In this document: in pieces, positions 1-8,728 of the stretch
Layout of the letters: every line of letters begins with the position of its first letter
How positions within the stretch are numbered: position 1 is the stretch's first letter
Assembly (NCBI GenBank): GCA_964486335.1
Contig: CAZAMB010000023.1
Coordinates: 1 to 48,946 of the forward strand
Direction of reading: 5' to 3'
Source of the DNA: CAZAMB01 sp964486335
GTDB lineage: Bacteria; Planctomycetota; Phycisphaerae; UBA1845
DNA: 48,946 bases
Notes under the pieces: model-generated
Told to the model about the DNA's origin: nothing
Seen by the model: only the letters and a program-made list of their open reading frames with translations
Databases searched by the model: none
Program-made: the position numbers and the translations under genes

Positions 1-159
1 GCTCCACGAACAAAAGGACTTATACTATTGACTTGGCTCACTTCATGGGAGGTTCTAGTAGTTTATTCGCCGAAGACAGGACCTGGCGCGATCCAAGCAA
101 ACAACCATTATCCGCCGATCCGATCAGCCAAACGGCCGAAATACTTTGTGTGGGCAGAG

Positions 160-1434
160 TCAATCGTCATCGTCCGTCGATGTGATCATCGCCTCGTAAA
201 CGCGCCGATGAGCGGTCGAGACGGGCAGGTCGGCAAACATCTTTCGCGTGACCCAGCGTTTGTCGTCCATTGCTCGAACGCGTTTCAGTTTTTCTACTGA
301 GACTCCGTACACATGAAAGTGCAGCGATCGATGAGTGAGCTGATGCCCCACAACCGCGATTTGTCGAGGCCGATCGACGCACACCAGCGATTCGGACGCG
401 AGGAAGTCTTCGATTTGTTTTTCTTTTGCTCCGTTGGATTCCGTTTTTTTCCCACGCCGACAGCGAGACCGCAACCGTTGCGGCTTGTCCATCGCGGAAC
501 CCTGGTCGTTCGTTTCCATTGTCGGAAACTCCCACAATCCCGACCACAATCCTCCGGTCGGACGCCTATGCAGCAACATACGGCGATCGCTCATGATGAT
601 CGCCGTAACGAGATGTTGCTCCCTCGGCGGAGACTTCGCCGACGTTACGGGTAGTGTGTCAGCAAGTCCAAGGGCGCTCGCCCTGCAAAGCGCGCGAAGA
701 GGACATTGCGGGCAACGCGGAGTTTTCGGCGTGCAGATGGCGCTACCAAGGTCCATCCATGCCTGGTTGAAATCGCCCGGTCGCTTGGGCGAAAGCAGTT
801 CCTGGGCCATTCGCGAAATTCGTTTGCTGGTTGCACCGGCCCGAGTGTTTTCGGTGATGGCAAACAACCGCGATAGGACCCGAACAACGTTGCCATCCAC
901 GGCAGCAACCGCCTCACCGTAGGCGATGGACGCAATGGCCGCCGCGGTGTATTCCCCCACGCCCGGCAGCGCGCGAAGTCCAACCGCCGAAGACGGCATC
1001 GTGCCGCCTGCGTCGCGAACCAATCTCGCGGCCGCGTGAAGGTGCATTGCCCGTCGGTAATAGCCGAGGCCTTCCCAGAGTTTCAGCATCGCCTGATGGT
1101 CGGCGTCAGCCAATGTTCTTACGTTGGGGAACCGTTGCAGAAATCGATCGTAGTAGCCCAACACCGTTTCGACCCGGGTCTGCTGGAGCATGATCTCGGC
1201 CACCCACTGGGCGTACGGATCTTCTTGTCGTCGCCGCCACGGCAGGTCGCGACGATGCTGATCAAACCAGCGCAACAATCGTCGTCGGATCGCGCCGCGC
1301 CGCGGAGCCGCATTGGACTCCTTCGAGTCAACTTTTTGCGTTTTCTGGCGTTTACTGGTGTTGCCGATCGTATGGACAGGCACGCGACGGGCGTTCGCCG
1401 GGGGACTTATCGTTCGGGGAGTCTCGTTCCGCAT
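160..1434 (-). CDS. mutY: A/G-specific adenine DNA glycosylase MutY
   Basis: MutY removes adenine mispaired with 8-oxoguanine in base-excision repair. The 424-aa product has an N-terminal HhH-GPD domain. E80 in AEIMLQQTR is the catalytic Glu position, the helix-hairpin-helix is LPGVGEYTAAAI (about 156-167), and D180 in AVDGNVV is the catalytic Asp. The 4Fe-4S ligands are C234, C241, C244 and C250 with C-x6-C-x2-C-x5-C spacing. A C-terminal NUDIX-like 8-oxoG recognition domain begins near LVTAIIMSDRR and carries a Lys/Arg-rich insertion. The frame is open upstream to 1755, but that extension is unlike MutY. The ATG at 1434 (MRNETP) is preferred; it lies inside the end of the zinc-ribbon gene (28-bp overlap), which suggests translational coupling. 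The first ~40 residues are non-conserved, so a later start is possible. Confidence 0.93.
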   Translation of the reverse strand: MRNETPRTISPPANARRVPVHTIGNTSKRQKTQKVDSKESNAAPRRGAIRRRLLRWFDQHRRDLPWRRRQEDPYAQWVAEIMLQQTRVETVLGYYDRFLQRFPNVRTLADADHQAMLKLWEGLGYYRRAMHLHAAARLVRDAGGTMPSSAVGLRALPGVGEYTAAAIASIAYGEAVAAVDGNVVRVLSRLFAITENTRAGATSKRISRMAQELLSPKRPGDFNQAWMDLGSAICTPKTPRCPQCPLRALCRASALGLADTLPVTSAKSPPREQHLVTAIIMSDRRMLLHRRPTGGLWSGLWEFPTMETNDQGSAMDKPQRLRSRCRRGKKTESNGAKEKQIEDFLASESLVCVDRPRQIAVVGHQLTHRSLHFHVYGVSVEKLKRVRAMDDKRWVTRKMFADLPVSTAHRRVYEAMITSTDDDD

Positions 1435-1604
1435 TGGGCACAGTATACCGCCTGTTCGCGATTGATCTCGCGACAGCGCGGGCACCGACGCGGCGGACGG
1501 CGGACCGCGGAAGTTGTGATGGCAATGACAGCTGCCACGACGGCAATCACAAAGAGCAGGGAATTGTCGAACGGAAAGCGACCGAACCAGAGAATCGTTG
1601 TCAT
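1407..1604 (-). CDS. Small membrane-anchored zinc-ribbon protein
   Basis: A 65-aa product starting MTTILWFGRF. It has one hydrophobic segment (about residues 16-32, LLFVIAVVAAVIAITTS), then a CPRC...YCAQCG zinc ribbon with two CxxC knuckles, and it ends shortly after. The frame runs upstream to 1727, but the ATG at 1604 places the membrane segment near the N-terminus. It precedes mutY and overlaps its start. Planctomycete genomes carry many such one-helix zinc-ribbon proteins; function is unknown. It could be a frame shadow of the mutY upstream extension, but the intact zinc ribbon argues against that. Confidence 0.6.
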   Translation of the reverse strand: MTTILWFGRFPFDNSLLFVIAVVAAVIAITTSAVRRPPRRCPRCREINREQAVYCAQCGTRLPER

Positions 1605-1856
1605 TGCCGGGTATCCGAAGCCACGTCGAGTGGATCGAGAGCCATCTCCGAAACGATTGGAGACGACAACCGAGTGACGATTCCTGCCATGGAGTATAGG
1701 CCTCGCGCGCGGAGGGAACAAATCCACGGGAAATCACGATGGTATTTTCGGACAATTACGCGCATTCTCCACGCCTGAGGCCTTCGATCTCGAACAAGGG
1801 GCGGAGATCACTCCCGACAACAACTGCGTGGAAATGCAGAGAGAATAAACCAAAGC

Positions 1857-1884
1857 GAGCCGCGCGGGCTGATGTCCGCGGCTC
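1857..1884 (-). terminator. Hairpin after the first GspE/PilB-type ATPase gene
   Basis: GAGCCGCG at 1857-1864 pairs perfectly with CGCGGCTC at 1877-1884. Read on the minus strand it lies just past the ATPase stop codon and is followed by a T-rich stretch (CTTTGGTTTATT). This is a plausible rho-independent terminator, although the T tract is broken. Confidence 0.55.
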
Positions 1885-1907
1885 GTTCCGCTTGATCGTT
1901 CGAAGCT

Positions 1908-3635
1908 CTATTCCAGCGCCGACACGTCGATCTTGGTCACGCGCAGGACTTCCTCGATAGTGGTCATGCCCTTGAGTACCTTTGACCAGCCGTCCTCGCG
2001 CATCAGCTTGATGCCGGCCTTGCGCGCAACCATGAGCATGTCGGTGGCTGATTTTCGCTGTACGATCATTTCGCGCAGCTGGTCGTTGATCAGCAACAAC
2101 TCGAAAATGCCTAGTCGCCCGCGGTAGCCGCTGTTGCGGCATTCACGACATCCCTTGGCGCGGAACAGCGTCTGGCCCTTTTCGAGCCTCAAATCGCTCG
2201 GGATTTCGCCAGGATCCGGGACGTATTCCTCCTTGCAGGACTTGCAGATGCGGCGCACCAATCGCTGGGCGAGCACGCCGCTGATGGCGCTGGAAACGAG
2301 AAACGGCTCCACACCCATGTCGAGCAGTCGCGTCGTGGACGTCACCGCGTCGTTGGTGTGCAGCGTGCTGAAGACAAGGTGTCCGGTGAGCGACGCATTG
2401 ATCGCCACCTCGGCCGTCTCCAGATCGCGGATCTCGCCGACGAGAATCACATCGGGGTCATGCCGAAGAAACGAGCGAAGCCCCTGTGCGAAGGACAGGC
2501 CGATGTGCGGTTTGATCTGCACCTGCTGGATGCCGTCGAGGTAGTATTCGATCGGATCTTCGATGGTCAGAATCTTGATCTTGTCGCTTCGGATCGTGTT
2601 GAGCGCCGCGTAGAGCGTGGTGGTTTTTCCCGATCCGGTCGGACCCGTCACGAGAATGATGCCAAACGGCTGCGAGATGACCTGCAGAACGCCCTCAAGC
2701 GCCTCGTCGATCAGACCGAGCTGGTCCAGCGACAGCAGCACCGATTGCTTGTCGAGGATTCGCATGACCACCGCGCCGCCGAAGGCCGTCGGAATGATGC
2801 TGACGCGCAGATCGATGTCGCGGTTCTGGGCTTTGATCTTGAAGCCGCCGTCCTGCGGCAAGCGCTTTTCGGCGATGTTCAGGTTTGAAAGAATCTTGAT
2901 GCGGCTGACGATCGCGGCGTGAAAGCGGCGAATCTCCGGCGGAACGTTGGTTGTGTGCAGCACGCCGTCGATGCGGTATCGAATCTTCAGATCGTTTTCA
3001 TACGGCTCGATGTGTACGTCACTGGCGCGGTCGCGGATCGCCTCGAGCAGAATCTCATTGACCAGCTTGACGACGGTCGCTTCCTGCGCCTGTTCGATCA
3101 GATCGGCGTTATCGACATCCTTGATTACCTCGACGGAGGACTCGCCGAGCATCGCCTCGACCGTGTGACCGCCCACGCCGAAGTGCTGCTTGATGACGCG
3201 CGAGATTTCCTCGCCCGTTGCCAGCACCGTCTCGATCTTCGCGCCCATGAGCATGCGAAGCTCATCGAATGCATAAACATTAAACGGATTGTTCGTCGCA
3301 ACGCGGATCACGCCGTTGTGACGATCGATGGGAATGACGCGATCGCGATGGACGACCTTGGACGGTGTCTGACGCAGGAGGTCGACGTCGATCGGCGTCT
3401 CGGAAAGGTCAATAAACGGGATCGAAAGCTGTTCGCTGTAAACCTGGAGGTAGTCACGTTCCTCGACAAATCCGAGCCGGACGAGACAGTGTTCGAGTCG
3501 CTCTGACGGCTGGCGATCAGTCTTGGCCTGTTTCAGTTGCGCAGGAGTGATGAGCTTTCGCTGTTGTAAGACTTCGCCGATGCTCAAGGCCTGCTCCGTC
3601 CTGCAAAAAGTTCCATCGCTTTCGCCAACAAGCAC
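1908..3635 (-). CDS. GspE/PilB-type secretion or pilus ATPase (first copy)
   Basis: A hexameric motor ATPase of type II secretion or type IV pilus assembly, full length at 575 aa. An N-terminal MshEN-like domain (about 20-150, ALSIGEVLQQRKLIT onward) is followed by the T2SSE core. Motifs are Walker A GPTGSGKTT at 331-339, Asp-box IEDPIEYY near 358-365, Walker B DPDVILVGEIRD at 393-404, His-box GHLVFSTLHTNDA at 418-430, and a C4 zinc site (CKSC at 464-467, CREC at 496-499). The start is a GTG with no ATG nearby, so the first residues are uncertain. It stands alone: no GspF, pilin or secretin gene is adjacent. A second family member is at 23179-24897. Confidence 0.9.
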   Translation of the reverse strand: MLVGESDGTFCRTEQALSIGEVLQQRKLITPAQLKQAKTDRQPSERLEHCLVRLGFVEERDYLQVYSEQLSIPFIDLSETPIDVDLLRQTPSKVVHRDRVIPIDRHNGVIRVATNNPFNVYAFDELRMLMGAKIETVLATGEEISRVIKQHFGVGGHTVEAMLGESSVEVIKDVDNADLIEQAQEATVVKLVNEILLEAIRDRASDVHIEPYENDLKIRYRIDGVLHTTNVPPEIRRFHAAIVSRIKILSNLNIAEKRLPQDGGFKIKAQNRDIDLRVSIIPTAFGGAVVMRILDKQSVLLSLDQLGLIDEALEGVLQVISQPFGIILVTGPTGSGKTTTLYAALNTIRSDKIKILTIEDPIEYYLDGIQQVQIKPHIGLSFAQGLRSFLRHDPDVILVGEIRDLETAEVAINASLTGHLVFSTLHTNDAVTSTTRLLDMGVEPFLVSSAISGVLAQRLVRRICKSCKEEYVPDPGEIPSDLRLEKGQTLFRAKGCRECRNSGYRGRLGIFELLLINDQLREMIVQRKSATDMLMVARKAGIKLMREDGWSKVLKGMTTIEEVLRVTKIDVSALE

Positions 3636-3872
3636 CGCTTCCCGGCGGCGCGCGGCGCGGGTGTAAGATCGCTCTGAATCTTATACCCTTGATCGGTCAA
3701 AGAGATTCACGAACAACATCTGGCGCTAATCTATTGCCATACAATTAGTTATCAATAATCCCGATTGGCCCGATCCCGCAGGCCCGTTGCCTTGCCGCGC
3801 CCGTTTTCCGCCATTATCGTGCGATTCAACTGAATCACAATCGACTAGCCGAATCGAAAGAGACTCCGACTC

Positions 3873-5309
3873 ATGATGGACCGACAAATCTTGGACGATC
3901 GATACTCGGCCTGTCGAATCGTTTTGGTGGAGCGCGGGCAGGAACACGTGTTACGCTGGTGGGACACCTTGGACTCCCTTCAGCGAGGGCGCTTGCTCGC
4001 AGACATCGAGTCGATTCCCTGGCCCTTGCTGGACGGCATTCTACCGACGCATGTCCTTTCCACGCCGACTCAGTCGTTGGCTACAGAACTTCAACCGGCT
4101 GTCGTGCATCCGAGTGAGCCTCCGGCGGGCAAGGAAGATTCGTATCAGGCCGCCCGAATTCTCGGCGAGCGAATGCTTCGGCAGGGTGAGGTTGCCGCGT
4201 TCACTGTCGCGGGAGGTCAAGGGACGCGACTTGGGGTGGATGGACCCAAGGGCATCGTCGGCGTCACGCCGATCCGCAAAAAATCGCTCTTTCAGCTCTT
4301 TGCCGAAATGGTTCTGGCCGCCCGGCGTCGTTACGGTTCGGCTATTCCCTGGTACGTCATGACCAGTCCGGCCAATCACGCGGCCACCACCGATTACTTT
4401 TGCAAGCACAAGTGGTTTGGTTTGCCGCAAGAGGACGTGGTTTTGTTTTCACAGGGGATGCTGCCCGCTTTTGATTTTTCGGGGCGGCTGCTTCTGGCCG
4501 ATCGGCATTCGCTGGCCTTGGCGCCCGACGGACACGGCGGATCGCTCAAGGCGCTGGCGACGAGCGGCGCGCTGGACGACCTGCGGCGTCGGGGAATCAC
4601 AACCATCTCGTATTTTCAGGTGGACAATCCGTTGGTTCAGCCCTTCGACCGACTCTTCCTCGGCTTACATGCGGAATTGGGTTCCGAAATGTCGACCAAG
4701 GCCGCTCGAAAGGCGGACGATTTGGAAAAGGTCGGCAACCTGTGTCTCTCTAACGGTCGGCTGACGGTCATCGAGTATTCCGACTTTCCCGCCGCCCTGG
4801 CTCACGCTCGCAACGCGGACGGATCAAGGACATTCGATGCGGGCAATCTGGCCATTCATCTGATTGACGTGGAGTTCATCGATCGGGTTGTCGGCCGTTC
4901 CTTTCAGCTTCCCTTCCGAAGGGCGGAAAAAGCCGTGCCGTTTGTCGACGAGCGAGGCGATCTGGTTCGGCCCGAGAAGCCGAACGCCGTCAAGCTCGAG
5001 ACGTTTGTGTTTGACGTGCTTCCATTGGCGAGCAACCCGTTGGTGTTGGAGGTCGATCGCTCCGAGGAGTTCTCGCCGGTCAAAAACGCGACGGGCGTTG
5101 ACTCTCTGGAAACTTCGCGTCGCGATCAGGTCGCCCGCGGGCGTCGTTGGCTGAGCATGTCCGGCGTCGATGTAGTTGATGCAATCCCGTCATGCGACGA
5201 AATCTCCGTCGAGATTTCTCCGTTGTTCGCGCTGGACGCGGATGAGTTGAAATCCAAACGCTCGCGGGTTTCGTCCGCCTGCAGGCAATCCCAAGTCTAC
5301 CTTGGGTAG
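3873..5309 (+). CDS. UDPGP-family nucleotidyltransferase (UAP1-like UDP-sugar pyrophosphorylase)
   Basis: Predicted to make a UDP-sugar (UDP-GlcNAc or UDP-Glc) from UTP and sugar-1-phosphate. The 478-aa product carries the eukaryote-type UDPGP signature: nucleotide loop AGGQGTRLGVDGPKG at 113-127, PDGHGG at 218-223, FQVDNPLVQP at 248-257, IEYSD at 300-304, and EEFSPVKNA at 398-406. The latter corresponds to the EFSPLKNA block of UAP1 enzymes. The first ~90 residues match the variable N-terminal region of this family. Substrate cannot be decided from sequence. A weak GAAAGAG ribosome site precedes the ATG at 3873; a second ATG follows at 3876. A TTGCCA/TAATCC pair at 3734-3761 could be a promoter, but the match is poor. 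It converges on the cyclophilin gene with a 22-bp gap. Confidence 0.87.
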   Translation: MMDRQILDDRYSACRIVLVERGQEHVLRWWDTLDSLQRGRLLADIESIPWPLLDGILPTHVLSTPTQSLATELQPAVVHPSEPPAGKEDSYQAARILGERMLRQGEVAAFTVAGGQGTRLGVDGPKGIVGVTPIRKKSLFQLFAEMVLAARRRYGSAIPWYVMTSPANHAATTDYFCKHKWFGLPQEDVVLFSQGMLPAFDFSGRLLLADRHSLALAPDGHGGSLKALATSGALDDLRRRGITTISYFQVDNPLVQPFDRLFLGLHAELGSEMSTKAARKADDLEKVGNLCLSNGRLTVIEYSDFPAALAHARNADGSRTFDAGNLAIHLIDVEFIDRVVGRSFQLPFRRAEKAVPFVDERGDLVRPEKPNAVKLETFVFDVLPLASNPLVLEVDRSEEFSPVKNATGVDSLETSRRDQVARGRRWLSMSGVDVVDAIPSCDEISVEISPLFALDADELKSKRSRVSSACRQSQVYLG

Positions 5310-5331
5310 CGCTTCGTGCTGCCGGAGATCA

Positions 5332-5883
5332 TCAGGCTTGGGCCGCGGTCCTCTTTCGAGGGAACTTTGCGTCGAGCGTCTTGTTCCAGCTCGCCACCTG
5401 TTTTTCGTGCTTTGACAGCAGCTCGGCCGTGTCGCCGTCGATGGAAACGCTGGTCATCGTATCGTCTTTACGAATGGCATCGACCACATCCTGGCCTTCA
5501 ACCACGCGACCGAAGACGGTGTGTTTTCGATCCAGCCAATCGGTCGCGACGTGCGTGATGAAGAACTGGCTGCCGTTCGTGTTGGGTCCGGCATTGGCCA
5601 TGGAAAGGACGCCCGGACCGTCATGCTTGAGTTTGGCGTGGAACTCATCGCGAAACTGATACCCTGGGCCTCCGGTTCCGGTACCGGCCGGGTCGCCGCC
5701 CTGAATCATGAAATCCTCGATGACGCGATGGAACTTAAGCCCATCGTAAAAACCGCGCTGGGCAAGGTTGACGAAATTCAAAACCGTGATTGGGGCTTCG
5801 TTGGGAAAGAGGCGGATTCGAATTCTGCCTCGAGAAGTGGAGATCGTTGCCGAGATATCACCGCCATTTGCTTCTTGACTCAT
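5332..5883 (-). CDS. Peptidyl-prolyl cis-trans isomerase, cyclophilin type
   Basis: Catalyses proline isomerisation during folding. The 183-aa product has the cyclophilin core: FHRVIEDFMIQGGDP with catalytic R53, F58 and Q61, then GSQFFIT near 104-110 and HTVFGRVVEG near 121-130. No signal peptide is seen, so it is probably cytoplasmic. The frame extends upstream to 5922, but GGGGAG ahead of the ATG at 5883 is a good ribosome site and MSQEANGG is family-like. The C-terminal ~40 residues are charged and may be helical. Confidence 0.92.
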   Translation of the reverse strand: MSQEANGGDISATISTSRGRIRIRLFPNEAPITVLNFVNLAQRGFYDGLKFHRVIEDFMIQGGDPAGTGTGGPGYQFRDEFHAKLKHDGPGVLSMANAGPNTNGSQFFITHVATDWLDRKHTVFGRVVEGQDVVDAIRKDDTMTSVSIDGDTAELLSKHEKQVASWNKTLDAKFPRKRTAAQA

Positions 5884-6193
5884 CGTACGCGCTCCCCAGG
5901 AATGATGACTGCCTGTTCCCAATTCCCAGCCGCGGCCGACCGCGAACCGCTTTCTGAGTCGGATACGCTATGCTGTTCACGCCTCTGATGCAAGCGTTTT
6001 CTTTGGTAATCACGGGTTGTTAAGCGAATTGCCGTCGGCAAGTCGGCAACTCGCGCATTGGCCGGTGCCCGATTCGCAAACCGCTGGCACCGCCGGAACT
6101 TCAGTTCGTCAATGTGCGGTGAAACGTGCCGGCCGGACCCACAGAGGCTAGAGGCGATCGGAGCATCCGCTTCAGGGCCTCCCTTGGGCATCA

Positions 6194-7012
6194 TCATCGG
6201 TTGTTTCGGAAGTTGGGATCGGGCACGGCGACGGCGGCGATCAGTGAGCGCGTGTACGGATGGGCTGGATGGTCGAAAAGCGCGTCCGTCGGCGCCTCTT
6301 CGACAATTCGGCCCCGATGCATGACTGCGATGCGGTCGCAAAGGTGCCGCACCACCGCAAGATTGTGGGCGATGAACAGACAAGTGAGCGATAAGTCGCG
6401 GCGCAGGTCGTCGATCAGGTTGATGATCTGCGCCTGAATGGAGACATCGAGCGCACTGACAGGTTCATCCAGAACGAGGAATCGCGGCTGCAAGGCAATA
6501 GCACGCGCGATGCCGATTCTCTGCCGTTGCCCGCCGGAGAACTCGTGAGGATATCGATCGGCCATCTCCCCGCGCAGTCCAACGCGTTCCAACAACTCGC
6601 CGACGCGGCGGCGGAGCGCCGAACCACTGGCCATGCGATGAACTACCAGGGGCTCGCCAACGATCCGCCCGACGGTCATGCGCGGGTTGAGACTGGCGAA
6701 CGGATCCTGAAACACGATCTGCATTTGACAGCGGAGCCGACGCAGCTCGGCGCGAGACGCCTTCAGGACTTCAACCCTATCGAAAAGGACACTGCCGGAA
6801 TCAGGTTCGATCAGTCGCAGAATCGTCCTTCCCACCGTGGTCTTGCCCGACCCGCTCTCGCCAACCAATCCGACGATCGTTGCTTCGGGAATGTCAAGGT
6901 TGACCCGGTCCACGGCGCGAACGCATTCCGCGCGACGATTGAGGAGGGACCGACGTGCTCCAAACGTGATCGACAAATCGCGCACTTCGATCAATGGGCG
7001 GCCATCCGACAT
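6194..7012 (-). CDS. Oligopeptide/dipeptide-type ABC transporter ATP-binding protein (OppF/DppF-like)
   Basis: An ATP-hydrolysing subunit of an Opp/Dpp-type importer, 272 aa from the ATG at 7012. It has Walker A GESGSGKT (51-58), the Q-loop in QIVFQDPFASLNPR, signature FSGGQRQRIGIARAI, Walker B FLVLDEPVSALD, and the Opp-specific tail HPAHPYTRSLIAAV. The N-terminal LLNRR segment after ITFGARRS is typical of OppF. A TTG start at 7048 is possible but less likely. No partner ATPase, permease or binding protein lies within the window, so its transporter must be elsewhere or incomplete. It is divergent from the GTPase gene at 7136. Confidence 0.88.
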   Translation of the reverse strand: MSDGRPLIEVRDLSITFGARRSLLNRRAECVRAVDRVNLDIPEATIVGLVGESGSGKTTVGRTILRLIEPDSGSVLFDRVEVLKASRAELRRLRCQMQIVFQDPFASLNPRMTVGRIVGEPLVVHRMASGSALRRRVGELLERVGLRGEMADRYPHEFSGGQRQRIGIARAIALQPRFLVLDEPVSALDVSIQAQIINLIDDLRRDLSLTCLFIAHNLAVVRHLCDRIAVMHRGRIVEEAPTDALFDHPAHPYTRSLIAAVAVPDPNFRNNR

Positions 7013-7135
7013 GTAGCCATAATGGCGCGCCCATCGCGGAGGCGTCAATCATCTAAGCCGGGAAGGTACGGGAATAAATGTGCGAGCAGAACGAATTGTC
7101 CGTCAACGGTGCTTGCGATACGCTCTGCAAGGATC

Positions 7136-8707
7136 ATGAAATCGTCGGAACGAAGTTCAAGTCTGCCTGCCTGGGCAGGCGTCGTGATGATGCTGGTCGC
7201 ACTCGGAATGACCGGTTGGGTGCTGTCGTCCCTCGGTGAGCTTCACGACCGTCTGGCGATGTTGTCTCCACGGCTTGCCACGGTCGTGGTGTACGGCATT
7301 CTCGGGGCGCTTTTGATCATCCTTGGATTCGGAGCGATGTTTCTCTGGACCGCGCTACGCGGCGGTCGCCGGGTTTCACGCAGACCCGTCGCACCTTCCG
7401 ATCCCGTCGAGGCCGCCGGTCAGTCGATTTCCGCCGCCGAGCAACAGATTGCGCTGGTCACGAGTGAAGTTGCTCGTAGGGCATTGTCGCGAGAACTCGA
7501 CGCCGTCGCCGCCGACCTGGCAGACCATCGTTTCACCGTGGTGGTGTTCGGCACGGTGTCGGCCGGAAAGACATCGATCATCAACGCTCTACTTGGTCGC
7601 CGAGCGGCTCCGACGGACCCCATCACGGGAACGACGAAGGAGGGTGAGGAGCATGCGTATTCGATCGGCGGGTTCGAAGCGGGACAATTGCGCCTGGTCG
7701 ACACTCCGGGGTTGTCGGAGATCGGACAGTCAGGAGCCATGCGCGAAGAGCAGGCTCGCCGGCTTGCGACCGACGCCGACCTGCTCGTGTTCGTCGTGGA
7801 TCAGGACCTTCGCGATATCGAGTTTAAGCCGCTTAACATGCTTGCGAGAATTGGAAAGCGGTCCATCCTCGTGTTCAACAAGAGCGACACGCGAACTGCG
7901 GGTGAAGTTCAGGCTGTCATAGCGCGACTGCGCGATCGCGTGAAAGGTCTGATCGACGCCGATTCGATCGTGGTTTGTGCGGCCGATCCGACGCCGGTTT
8001 TGGTGAAGGAAGATAGCGCAACGCGGACCGAAGTTTCACCGCCTGATGTGGTCGAACTGGCGGATCGGGTCGCGCGTGTGTTGCGCGCCGAAGGACGAAC
8101 CCTGCTGGCCGAAAACGTGCTGCTTCGCGCCAAGCGCGTGTCGGACAAGGCCCGCGACGTCATCCATGCCGATCGCGTCGATAAGGCCCGCACGGTTGTT
8201 TCGCGTTTCACGTGGACCACGGCCGGCGTGATGTTCGTCAATCCGGTTCCCGGGCTCGGAGCGCTCGCGGCCGCAGCGATTAACTATCAGATGGTCTGCG
8301 AGGTCGCGCGGGTGTTCGGCGTCCCGATCAACGCGGACGTAGCCAAACGGATGGCACGGGAGTTGGCACAGGTGCTCGTGAAAATGGGCGTCGTGGCGCT
8401 GAGCACCGAGATTCTCGGCAAGGCGCTTAAGGCGTCGATCGTCGGCTACATCGCGGGCGGAGCGATCGAGGCGGTGGCCGGCGCGTACCTGACGCAGCTT
8501 GCCGGCGCGGCGTTCATCGACTACTTCGCTCACGATCAGGATTGGGGCGAGGGGGGAATGCAGGGCGCGGTTGAACGCAAGTTTCAACTGCAACGCAAGC
8601 AGGACTTTGTGGTGGAATTCGTAAAAGAAGCGGCTCGTCGCGTTCTGGGAAGCGACGGGGACGGAAGCCAAGGCAGCCCAAGGAATCAGGGAAAAACCAA
8701 GAACTGA
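7136..8707 (+). CDS. Membrane-associated Era-like GTPase with C-terminal DUF697-like domain (first of tandem pair)
   Basis: A 523-aa product with two N-terminal transmembrane helices (about 12-33 and 48-72), then a GTPase domain: G1 GTVSAGKTS at 139-147, G2-like Thr in PITGTT, G3 DTPG at 189-192, and G4 NKSD at 248-251. A hydrophobic C-terminal region (about 355-465) resembles DUF697 of YcjF-type proteins and may insert into or bind membrane. The open frame reaches back to 6527, but that part is antisense to the OppF-like gene. The ATG at 7136 with AAGGA just upstream is preferred. It is followed 21 bp later by a paralog, suggesting an operon. Role unknown; membrane remodelling or stress GTPase is inference. 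Confidence 0.85.
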   Translation: MKSSERSSSLPAWAGVVMMLVALGMTGWVLSSLGELHDRLAMLSPRLATVVVYGILGALLIILGFGAMFLWTALRGGRRVSRRPVAPSDPVEAAGQSISAAEQQIALVTSEVARRALSRELDAVAADLADHRFTVVVFGTVSAGKTSIINALLGRRAAPTDPITGTTKEGEEHAYSIGGFEAGQLRLVDTPGLSEIGQSGAMREEQARRLATDADLLVFVVDQDLRDIEFKPLNMLARIGKRSILVFNKSDTRTAGEVQAVIARLRDRVKGLIDADSIVVCAADPTPVLVKEDSATRTEVSPPDVVELADRVARVLRAEGRTLLAENVLLRAKRVSDKARDVIHADRVDKARTVVSRFTWTTAGVMFVNPVPGLGALAAAAINYQMVCEVARVFGVPINADVAKRMARELAQVLVKMGVVALSTEILGKALKASIVGYIAGGAIEAVAGAYLTQLAGAAFIDYFAHDQDWGEGGMQGAVERKFQLQRKQDFVVEFVKEAARRVLGSDGDGSQGSPRNQGKTKN

Positions 8708-8728
8708 ACAAGGATTGAGCGGAGCGGC

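Noticed and set aside
6527..7135. N-terminal 203-residue extension of the first GTPase
   Set aside because: It is antisense to the OppF-like gene and its composition is unlike a protein; the ATG at 7136 has a ribosome site.
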